Origin: Candidatus Limivicinus faecipullorum
GTDB lineage: Bacteria > Bacillota > Clostridia > Oscillospirales > Oscillospiraceae
DNA length: 5,214 bases
Direction of reading: 5' to 3'
Assembly (NCBI GenBank): GCA_018711755.1
Contig: DVHY01000215.1
Span: forward strand, 1 to 5,214
Notes under the pieces: model-generated
Seen by the model: the letters and a program-made list of their open reading frames with translations, nothing else
Told to the model about the DNA's origin: nothing
Databases searched by the model: none
In this document: positions 1 to 4,885 of the stretch, one piece after another
Numbering within the stretch: the first letter of the stretch is position 1
Layout: every line of letters begins with the position of its first letter
Program-made: the position numbers and the translations under genes

Positions 1-133
1 GCTACTGGGGCGCCCTGACCGTTCTTCTGGGACGTTACCAGCAGGATGATGCCGCCGGCCAGCGCCAGCACGCCGATGGGCAGGAACACATAGGCAAACC
101 AGGGCTGCGCCCAGGAAACCCCGCCGCCCGCAT
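1..133 (-). pseudogene. 5' end of unrecognised membrane protein, frame-disrupted, runs off left edge
   Basis: Reading leftward on the minus strand, the frame from about 120 to 1 encodes a typical membrane segment, AYVFLPIGVLALAGGIILLV, followed by TSQKNGQGAPVA, with GC-rich third positions. That frame has no ATG, GTG or TTG start before its upstream stop at 165-167, apart from a GTG inside the membrane segment. The best start is an ATG at 133, with GGAG at 142-145 eight bases upstream, but it lies in another frame and reaches a stop at 35-37. One extra G in the GGGG run at 119-122 would join them, giving MRAAGVSWAQPWFAY and then the membrane segment. This may be a true frameshift (pseudogene) or a sequencing error in a homopolymer. 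The product is not recognised; only about 45 residues are visible. The strand is inferred from hydrophobicity, because an in-register plus-strand frame (3-173) is also open. Confidence 0.45.
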
Positions 134-185
134 TGAATTTTCTCCAGAGATCCGTGAATACATGTCATTTCTCTGAGACGTATAA

Positions 186-220
186 TATAAAACGGTCCGC
201 AGTATGCGGGCTGTTTTATA
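186..220. terminator. hairpin between lysW-like gene and left-edge gene, probable terminator
   Basis: The arms 186-201 and 205-220 pair over 16 positions around a GTA loop, with an A-rich 5' flank and T-rich 3' flank in both directions. It lies 27 bases past the stop of the minus-strand transporter gene, so it probably ends that transcript. Two positions form G-U pairs only in plus-strand RNA and A-C mismatches in minus-strand RNA, so folding is better on the plus strand. Confidence 0.6.
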
Positions 221-247
221 CATATTATGCTCTTTTCTCCAACTCTC

Positions 248-1777
248 TTATGCCTTGACTTCCTTCTTGGCCTCCATGTTGCGGATGACGAAGAGGACGG
301 CCACGGTGAGCACGGCGCCCACTATGAAGCAGATGACGGCGTTCTGGACAAAGCCCGCCACTATGTAGGTCACGAAGCTGACTGCGGCCACAGTGATGGC
401 GTAGGGCAGCTGGGTGGACACGTGGCTCAGGTGCTCCACCTGGGCTCCGGCAGAGGCCATGATGGTAGTATCGGAGATGGGAGAGCAGTGGTCGCCGCAG
501 ACGGCGCCGGCACAGCAGGCGGAGATGCCGATTATCAGCAGGCTGCTGGAGGCGGGGAAGATAGCGGTGACTATGGGGATGAGGATGCCGAAGGTGCCCC
601 AGGAGGTGCCGGAGGCAAAGGCCAGGATGCAGGCCACCACGAAGATGACGGCGGGCAGCATGCTGTACAGGCTCTGGGAGGCGCCCATCATCAGGTCATG
701 GACGAATACGTCGGCGCCCAGGGTGCTGGTCATGGTCTTCAGGGACACGGCCATGGTGAGGATGATGATGGGGGGGACCATGGCGATAAAGCCCTTGGGC
801 ACGCAGGCCATGGCCTCCTTGAAGCTGAGGACCCGGCGGGCGCACATATAGATAACGGTGAGCACAAGAGCTATGATGCCGCCCCAGGGCAGGCCCACAA
901 AGGCGTCGGTATTGCCGAAGGCGCCGATGAAGTCCCCGGCGCACTCGGTGCCGCCCCAGGCGTCCACACCGAAGAAGCCGCCCACATATATCATACCTAT
1001 GGTGCAGGTGATAATAAGCACGATAACGGGGAAGATAAGGTCAAAGACACGGCCCTTGGGATTGGCCGTCTCTTCTTCCTGACCCTCCAGCCCGCCCAGC
1101 TTGCCTTCCAGCTGAGCCGCCATCTCGTGGACACGCATGGGGCCGTAGTCGAACTTCATAAGGGTGATGGCTATGATGAACACGAAGGTGAGCAGGGAGT
1201 AGAAGTTATAGGGTATGGCCCGGATGAAGAGCTCTATGCCGCTGAAGCCCGCGTCCAGGTCTGCGGCCACGCCGGAGACGGCGGCGGCCCAGGAGGAGAT
1301 GGGGGCTATCATGCACACGGGGGCGGCGGTAGCGTCGATGAGGTAGGAGAGCTTGGCCCGGGAGATGCGGTGGCCGTCGGTGACGGGGCGCATGACGGAG
1401 CCCACGGTGAGGCAGTTGAAGTAGTCGTCGATGAAGATGAGCACGCCCAGCACAAAGGTGGCCAGGGTGGCGCCCACCCGGGTCTTGATGTTCTTCTCGG
1501 CCCAGCGTCCAAAGGCGGCGGAACCGCCGGAGCCGTTGACCATGGCGACGATTATTCCCAGAATGACCAGGAACAGAAAAATACCCGCATTATCCGCAAT
1601 GGCAGTGATAAAGCCGGAGTTGAGGGCGGTGTCCAGCGCGGCTACCGGGGCAAAATTCGCGCAGAAGAGGGCGCCCACCAGCACACCGATGAACAGGGAG
1701 GAGTAGGCCTCCTTGGTGATAAGGGCCAGGACTATGGCCAGGATGGGGGGCACCAGGGCCCAGAAAGTACCGTACAT
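248..1777 (-). CDS. lysW: NhaC-superfamily transporter, predicted lysine carrier (LysW type)
   Basis: A 509-residue integral membrane protein with many hydrophobic helices, belonging to the Na+/H+ antiporter NhaC superfamily. Family motifs are FIDDYFNCLTVG (115-126), SGTSWGTFGILIPI (389-402) and GDHCSPISDTTIMAS (428-442). A hydrophilic loop around 215-245 (QLEGKLGGLEGQEEE) separates the two halves. The start at 1777 is set by GGAGGT at 1785-1790, seven bases upstream; an in-frame ATG at 1870 lies inside the leader terminator and is rejected. NhaC-type carriers behind lysine riboswitches are known as LysW, predicted lysine transporters, and this gene sits directly behind such a riboswitch. Lysine import, probably ion-coupled, is therefore inferred from regulation; the protein alone would only support a Na+/H+ antiporter-like carrier. 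It is a single-gene transcript with no co-oriented neighbour. The symbol rests on the riboswitch context. Confidence 0.9.
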   Translation of the reverse strand: MYGTFWALVPPILAIVLALITKEAYSSLFIGVLVGALFCANFAPVAALDTALNSGFITAIADNAGIFLFLVILGIIVAMVNGSGGSAAFGRWAEKNIKTRVGATLATFVLGVLIFIDDYFNCLTVGSVMRPVTDGHRISRAKLSYLIDATAAPVCMIAPISSWAAAVSGVAADLDAGFSGIELFIRAIPYNFYSLLTFVFIIAITLMKFDYGPMRVHEMAAQLEGKLGGLEGQEEETANPKGRVFDLIFPVIVLIITCTIGMIYVGGFFGVDAWGGTECAGDFIGAFGNTDAFVGLPWGGIIALVLTVIYMCARRVLSFKEAMACVPKGFIAMVPPIIILTMAVSLKTMTSTLGADVFVHDLMMGASQSLYSMLPAVIFVVACILAFASGTSWGTFGILIPIVTAIFPASSSLLIIGISACCAGAVCGDHCSPISDTTIMASAGAQVEHLSHVSTQLPYAITVAAVSFVTYIVAGFVQNAVICFIVGAVLTVAVLFVIRNMEAKKEVKA

Positions 1778-1784
1778 CTCATGT

Positions 1785-1790
1785 ACCTCC
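1785..1790 (-). promoter_or_regulatory. ribosome binding site of the lysW-like gene
   Basis: GGAGGT on the minus strand lies seven bases before the ATG at 1777. It fixes the start 31 codons downstream of the longest possible reading frame. Confidence 0.9.
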
Positions 1791-1804
1791 AAAAAATTAG
1801 TGAC

Positions 1805-1847
1805 TATATTTAAACGGCGGTCCCGGAGGGCCTTGACCTTAAATATA
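1805..1847 (-). other. leader hairpin between riboswitch terminator and ribosome site
   Basis: TATATTTAA and TTAAATATA (1805-1813 and 1839-1847) form a nine-base inverted repeat around a GC-rich centre that can pair further (GGTC with GACC). It lies in the transporter mRNA leader, just past the riboswitch terminator and about 15 bases before the ribosome site. There is no T tract, so it is not a terminator. It may protect the 5' part of the mRNA; that role is a guess. Confidence 0.45.
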
Positions 1848-1854
1848 CCGGGGC

Positions 1855-1897
1855 AAAAAGAAAATGCCATGAACGGAGCACAGGCTGTTCATGACAT
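1855..1897 (-). terminator. intrinsic terminator, expression platform of the lysine riboswitch
   Basis: On the minus strand ATGTCATGAAC (1897-1887) pairs with GTTCATGGCAT (1874-1864) over 11 positions including one G-U, around a 12-base loop, followed by TTTCTTTTT (1863-1855). It starts four bases after the P1 helix of the aptamer. An alternative weak helix, 1903-1897 with 1891-1886, uses both the 3' strand of P1 and the 5' arm of the terminator, so it could act as the antiterminator. The predicted logic is: lysine bound, P1 closed, terminator forms, transporter off. Confidence 0.9.
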
Positions 1898-1900
1898 GAA

Positions 1901-2083
1901 ACAAATCACTTTTATCTGACAGCTCTCCGCTTCCGCGACAGTCCGCCGGATATTCTCCGTCGGCCCAGCGATACCTGCCCAGGAAAACAGATACCCTTCG
2001 GCGATGACCCCTTTCGCTCCGCGATTCCTGTCGCTGCAAGGGAGATACTATTGATCACCGCGCCTCTATCATCTATAATTTGT
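1901..2083 (-). ncRNA. lysine riboswitch (L box) aptamer
   Basis: The minus-strand leader carries the conserved L-box blocks in order: AGAGGCGC (2067-2060), GAAAGGGG (2015-2008), GCCGAA (2002-1997), CTGGG (1968-1964) and GGACTGTC (1944-1937). Helices support it. P1 pairs ACAAATTAT (2083-2075) with GTGATTTGT (1909-1901), plus GATAG (2070-2066) with CTGTC (1922-1918). P2 pairs GGTGAT with ATCGCC. P3 pairs GGTATCTG with CAGGTATC, P4 pairs GCCG with CGGC, and P5 is a short CGC/GCG hairpin. The family binds L-lysine and regulates lysine synthesis and uptake genes. Here it precedes a terminator and an NhaC-family carrier, fitting repression of lysine uptake by lysine. Confidence 0.95.
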
Positions 2084-2087
2084 CACA

Positions 2088-2115
2088 ATTATATAACATC
2101 TGCCCTTTTTGTCAA
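2088..2115 (-). promoter_or_regulatory. promoter of the lysine riboswitch-lysW transcript
   Basis: Reading the minus strand, TTGACA (2115-2110) and TATAAT (2093-2088) are both perfect sigma-A boxes, separated by 16 bases. Transcription should start near 2081-2083, almost exactly at the first base of the riboswitch P1 helix, so there is essentially no spare RNA 5' of the aptamer. Confidence 0.88.
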
Positions 2116-2130
2116 CAGGTAAAAGCTGCC

Positions 2131-2159
2131 TTGTTAAATTCTCATAATTTTTGTATAAT
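2131..2159 (+). promoter_or_regulatory. promoter of the YwaF-like gene
   Basis: TTGTTA (2131-2136) and TATAAT (2154-2159) are separated by 17 bases. Transcription is expected to start near 2166, giving a leader of about 39 bases. It is back-to-back with the lysW promoter; the two -35 boxes are 15 bases apart. Confidence 0.75.
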
Positions 2160-2164
2160 AGCTC

Positions 2165-2194
2165 TGTGGAAAAACCTGTGGTTTATGTGGATTA
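2165..2194 (+). repeat. three TGTGG direct repeats resembling DnaA boxes
   Basis: TGTGGAAAA (2165-2173), TGTGGTTTA (2177-2185) and TGTGGATTA (2186-2194) lie in the same orientation. Read on the other strand they are TTTTCCACA, TAAACCACA and TAATCCACA, against the known DnaA box TTATCCACA. The first fits the relaxed consensus TTWTNCACA; the other two deviate. They cover the transcription start and leader of the YwaF-like gene. No dnaA or dnaN gene is in view, so an origin is not claimed. Confidence 0.45.
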
Positions 2195-2204
2195 TGTATA
2201 GAAT

Positions 2205-2996
2205 ATGAACAAATTCTTTGATTTTACAGCCAACCAGCCGGCCTCGGCGGGCTTCGGCCGCTTCAGCGCGGCCCATCTCTCCCTGCTGCCGGTCTTTGCT
2301 CTGCTGCTGGTCGGGGCTTTCCTGCTCTGCCGGAAACGCCCGGGGCCGGGGCGAGCCCTGTCCCGGGCCGCCGTCTGGCTGGGCCTGCTCACAGAGCTGG
2401 GCCGGGGGGCGCTGCTCCTTGCCCTGGGCCTCTATGACAGGGGCCGCCTGCCCCTGCATCTGTGTACCCTCTCGGTCTATCTGTATTTTCTCCACATGCT
2501 CAGGCCCGGCCCGACCCTGGGCCAGTTCATATATGCCTTCTCCCTGCCCGGTGCCGCCTTTGCCCTGGTCTTCCCCGACTGGGCCGACTACCCCCTGTGG
2601 CACTTCGTCAGCCTCAGCTCCTTCCTGCTGCACTTTTTCCTGCTGCTCTACCCTGTCACGGCCCTGGCCCTGGGGGATATTCGCCCGGATATCCGCCGTC
2701 TCCCCCGCAGCATAGCCCTGATGCTGGCCATGGCTCTGCCGGTCTGGGCGCTGGACCGGCTGCTGGATACCAACTATATGTTTCTGAACTGGCCGCCCGC
2801 CGACACCCCCCTGGAGCTCTTCGCCCCTCTGGGCCGCCCCGGCTACCTGCTGGGCTTTATACCCCTGGCTCTTGCAGTCTGGCTCCTGCTGTACCTGAAA
2901 CAGCTGGGGATTCCGGAGAAAAAGGGAGAAAAGATGGGAATATTTTTCTTTTTCAAGGAAAATCCTGGAACAAAGGGGAGGGACGCTCCGTCATAA
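2205..2996 (+). CDS. YwaF/TIGR02206 family integral membrane protein
   Basis: A 263-residue protein with about seven membrane helices (roughly 24-42, 55-76, 84-99, 106-124, 133-152, 168-184, 213-231). It matches the TIGR02206/YwaF family in its start (MNKFFDF, SAAHLSLL), in LPLHLC (82-87), FPDW (123-126), LLHFFLLLYP (141-150) and in TNYMFLNWPP (189-198). The family's biochemical role is not established, to my knowledge. The start at 2205 follows the family N-terminus, but no good Shine-Dalgarno site precedes it; the leader holds TGTGG repeats instead. The last 30 residues (from about 236, KKGEKMGIFFFFKENPGTKG) are charged and AT-rich in DNA, unlike the GC-rich body, and look like a poorly conserved tail. 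It has its own promoter and is followed by a terminator-like hairpin before the VanZ-like gene. Confidence 0.85.
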   Translation: MNKFFDFTANQPASAGFGRFSAAHLSLLPVFALLLVGAFLLCRKRPGPGRALSRAAVWLGLLTELGRGALLLALGLYDRGRLPLHLCTLSVYLYFLHMLRPGPTLGQFIYAFSLPGAAFALVFPDWADYPLWHFVSLSSFLLHFFLLLYPVTALALGDIRPDIRRLPRSIALMLAMALPVWALDRLLDTNYMFLNWPPADTPLELFAPLGRPGYLLGFIPLALAVWLLLYLKQLGIPEKKGEKMGIFFFFKENPGTKGRDAPS

Positions 2997-3003
2997 AACC
3001 ATG

Positions 3004-3027
3004 AAAAGCGGCTCATGCCGCATTTTT
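3004..3027 (+). terminator. short intrinsic terminator or attenuator after the YwaF-like gene
   Basis: AAAAGCGGC, a TCAT loop and GCCGCATTTTT form a compact hairpin (GCGGC 3008-3012 with GCCGC 3017-3021) with a five-T run. It starts eight bases past the stop at 2994-2996 and ends just before the next gene's ribosome site. It could end the YwaF-like transcript or let only part of it read on into the VanZ-like gene. Confidence 0.65.
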
Positions 3028-3029
3028 GC

Positions 3030-3035
3030 AGGGAG
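3030..3035 (+). promoter_or_regulatory. ribosome binding site of the VanZ-like gene
   Basis: AGGGAG sits seven bases before the ATG at 3043. It favours that start over the in-frame ATG at 3001, which has no such site and lies at the foot of the terminator hairpin. Confidence 0.75.
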
Positions 3036-3042
3036 CAGGAAA

Positions 3043-3666
3043 ATGTTGTACTATCTGATTTTTTACGGAGTGGATATGCTGCTGTGGTCCGCCGCTCTGG
3101 TATTGACGCTGGCTGTGATCGCACTGGTCAGCGGACACCGGCTGTCCCGGGCTCAGAAGATATGGATACTCATACTGGCTCTGTACCTGGCGGCGGTATA
3201 CAATGTGGCCGGCGCCCCGGAGCTGCCCTACATCTACCCCAACTTCAATGTCAACCTTATCCCCTTTATCGATATACGCAGCGATGTGCCCGCCTACCTT
3301 ATCAACTCCGGGCTGAACATCATCCTGTTCATGCCCCTGGGCTTTATACTGCCCCTGCTGTGGAGGCGCTTTCGCAGCAGAAAGCGCATCATCCTCACCG
3401 GCTTCCTGTTCTCCCTGGCCATTGAGCTGTCCCAGCTTCTGAACTACCGCATCACCGATGTGGACGACCTTATCATGAACTCCCTGGGCGCCTGGCTGGG
3501 CTACGAACTGCTGATGTTCCTCCATCGCCGCAGCGCAAAAGGGCTGCTCCTCTCCTCCGCCGACAGCGGACGGAGGCAGCTGACCGTGGTAGTGCTGACG
3601 GTGGTGCTGGTGATGTTTGCCCTGCGCCCCTATATCACCGCTTGGGTGGCCGAAATTATGCTGTGA
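3043..3666 (+). CDS. VanZ-like family membrane protein
   Basis: A 207-residue protein of the VanZ-like family (PF04892). Helices lie at about 11-30, 39-56, 90-107, 117-133, 144-160 and 179-195. Family marks are NVNLIPFIDI (69-78), LNIILFMPLGFILPLLW (91-107), IELSQLL (127-133) and DVDDLIMNSLGAWLGY (139-154). The founding member gives low-level teicoplanin resistance in enterococci, but most chromosomal members have no known role, and no van genes are present, so resistance should not be inferred. The start was chosen from AGGGAG seven bases upstream; a start at 3001 would add 14 polar residues encoded by the terminator hairpin. No separate promoter is visible, so expression may depend on read-through from the YwaF-like gene. 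No terminator is obvious after its stop. Confidence 0.88.
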   Translation: MLYYLIFYGVDMLLWSAALVLTLAVIALVSGHRLSRAQKIWILILALYLAAVYNVAGAPELPYIYPNFNVNLIPFIDIRSDVPAYLINSGLNIILFMPLGFILPLLWRRFRSRKRIILTGFLFSLAIELSQLLNYRITDVDDLIMNSLGAWLGYELLMFLHRRSAKGLLLSSADSGRRQLTVVVLTVVLVMFALRPYITAWVAEIML

Positions 3667-3682
3667 AAAAGAAAAAATCTTC

Positions 3683-3711
3683 TTGACTTTGCTGCGCCCG
3701 TGAATTATAAT
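3683..3711 (+). promoter_or_regulatory. promoter of tRNA-Ser
   Basis: TTGACT (3683-3688) and TATAAT (3706-3711) are separated by 17 bases. The start is expected near 3718, leaving about 37 bases of 5' leader for RNase P to remove. Confidence 0.85.
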
Positions 3712-3754
3712 AATCAAGCCTCAAAGTTAATAAATTCTTTTCTTGAGCAAACAC

Positions 3755-3846
3755 GGAGATGTCGCGTAGTTGGTCGAGCGCGCACGATTGGAAATCGTGT
3801 AAGGGTCAAAAGCTCTTCGAGAGTTCGAATCTCTCCATCTCCGCCA
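3755..3846 (+). tRNA. tRNA-Ser (anticodon GGA)
   Basis: A class II tRNA of 92 bases including the encoded CCA (3844-3846). The acceptor stem pairs GGAGATG with CATCTCC, with discriminator G at 3843. The anticodon stem CACGA/TCGTG encloses loop TTGGAAA, with anticodon GGA at 3790-3792 reading UCC and UCU codons. The long variable arm (AAGGGT with GCTCTT around CAAAA) is typical of serine. The T arm is GAGAG/CTCTC around TTCGAAT. It stands alone between its own promoter and terminator. No integrase or attachment-site duplication is seen beside it. Confidence 0.97.
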
Positions 3847-3850
3847 TGTC

Positions 3851-3883
3851 GGAGCAAGCGTTTTTGACGCTTGCTCCTTTTTT
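3851..3883 (+). terminator. intrinsic terminator of tRNA-Ser
   Basis: GGAGCAAGCG (3851-3860) and CGCTTGCTCC (3868-3877) pair over 10 bases around TTTTTGA, followed by six Ts. It starts four bases after the CCA end of the tRNA. Confidence 0.95.
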
Positions 3884-3934
3884 ACAGCCGCAGCTTTCAG
3901 GCGCGGAATCTGATGAAAGGACAGGTACTGTATT

Positions 3935-4828
3935 ATGAGCGATCCTGTGAGCGACGCAGTCACCGATGTGGTTGGCGACGCTGTAGGCGAGGCCGTAGGC
4001 GGCGCAGTGGGCGACGCTACGGAGATGTTCACCTCCCTGGGCATGGACGTGGTCACCGCCGCCGTGGCGGGAAAGATACTCTCCGCCCTGATACTTACCC
4101 TGGTCTGTCTTGTCATCATCAAGATAATCACCAGGATACTCTACAACATATTTGAAAAGACCCGTTTTGAGCGGAGCATGAAGGACTTTCTCCTTTCCGC
4201 TTCCAAGGTCTCCCTTTGGTTCATTGCCGCCATAATCGTGGCCACCACCCTGGGCATAGACGCAGCCTCCCTGGTGGCGGTGCTGTCCGTGGCAGGTCTG
4301 GCCCTGTCCCTGAGTATCCAGGGTATCATGACCAACCTCTTCTCCGGCATCACCCTGCTGGCTACCCGGCCTTTCCTGGCGGGGGATTTCGTGGAGATAA
4401 ACAGCGTCTCCGGCACCGTATGTACCATAGGGCTCTTCTACACCACAGTCACCACCGCGGACAACAAGAGCATCTCCATTCCCAACAACGAGATAACCGG
4501 CTCCAAGGTGATAAACTACACCCACGAGCCCATGCGCCGGGTAGAGCTGTTTTTCAGCGCCAGCTACGACGCCTCCACCCAGCAGGTCAAAGACGCCCTG
4601 ATGGAGGCAATAAATGCCGAGAGCCGCATACTGTCCCAGCCGGAGCCCTTTGTGGGGCTGCATGCCTACAAGGACAGCTACATAGACTATGCACTCCGGG
4701 TCTGGTGCAAGAGCGAGGACTACTGGCCTGTATACTACGCCCTCAACGAGTCGGTGCGGGAGAGCTTCCGGCGCCACGACGTGGAGATGACTTACAACCA
4801 CCTGAACGTACACATGGTAAAGGACTGA
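3935..4828 (+). CDS. small-conductance mechanosensitive channel, MscS family
   Basis: A 297-residue protein, close to the 286 residues of E. coli MscS. Helices lie at about 46-68 and 92-107. The pore-lining third helix (110-145) has the family pattern AVLSVAGLALSLSIQGIMTN, then FSGITLLATRPFLAGDFVEI leading into the beta domain. PNNEI (183-187) corresponds to PNGKI of E. coli, and the C-terminal alpha/beta domain spans about 200-290. Such channels open under membrane tension and release solutes after osmotic downshock. The N-terminus is unusual: residues 6-28 are a tetrapeptide-like repeat of G-D/E/G-A-V units before the first helix. The ATG at 3935 follows AGGACAGG, with AGG at 3923-3925 nine bases upstream. 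No promoter is evident in the 51 bases after the tRNA terminator, so its transcription source is unclear. Confidence 0.95.
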   Translation: MSDPVSDAVTDVVGDAVGEAVGGAVGDATEMFTSLGMDVVTAAVAGKILSALILTLVCLVIIKIITRILYNIFEKTRFERSMKDFLLSASKVSLWFIAAIIVATTLGIDAASLVAVLSVAGLALSLSIQGIMTNLFSGITLLATRPFLAGDFVEINSVSGTVCTIGLFYTTVTTADNKSISIPNNEITGSKVINYTHEPMRRVELFFSASYDASTQQVKDALMEAINAESRILSQPEPFVGLHAYKDSYIDYALRVWCKSEDYWPVYYALNESVRESFRRHDVEMTYNHLNVHMVKD

Positions 4829-4852
4829 AAACAGGCAGGGGAAAATCGGAAG

Positions 4853-4885
4853 AAAAAGCGGAGGAGCATGGCTCCTCCGCTTTTT
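4853..4885. terminator. strong bidirectional terminator after the MscS gene
   Basis: A perfect 15-bp inverted repeat, AAAAAGCGGAGGAGC (4853-4867) and GCTCCTCCGCTTTTT (4871-4885), around an ATG loop, 24 bases past the MscS stop. A T run ends the stem in either direction. Confidence 0.95.

Noticed and set aside
3..173. Plus-strand open frame at the left edge ending in FSPEIREYMSFL
   Set aside because: Its middle is the hydrophilic in-register complement of a clear membrane segment on the minus strand, and the minus strand has a ribosome site. Not fully excluded, because the hairpin at 186-220 folds better in plus-strand RNA.
227..1813. A 528-codon open frame on the plus strand opposite the transporter gene
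   Set aside because: It is the in-register complement of a membrane protein, rich in G, H, D, Q and A with no domain pattern. The minus strand has family motifs, a ribosome site and a riboswitch.
1778..1870. Longer transporter start at 1870
   Set aside because: The extra 31 codons lie in the riboswitch terminator and leader, and the strong ribosome site is at 1785-1790.
2142..2633. Minus-strand open frames opposite the YwaF-like gene (and opposite the VanZ-like gene, 3013-3717)
   Set aside because: Both are rich in G, Q, H and E, as expected for complements of membrane proteins, and lack ribosome sites or recognisable domains.
3001..3042. Longer VanZ-like start at 3001
   Set aside because: No ribosome site precedes it and it is part of the terminator-like hairpin.
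3755..3934. Mobile element integrated at tRNA-Ser
   Set aside because: The tRNA is intact with its own terminator. No integrase gene or duplicated tRNA 3' end is in the window.
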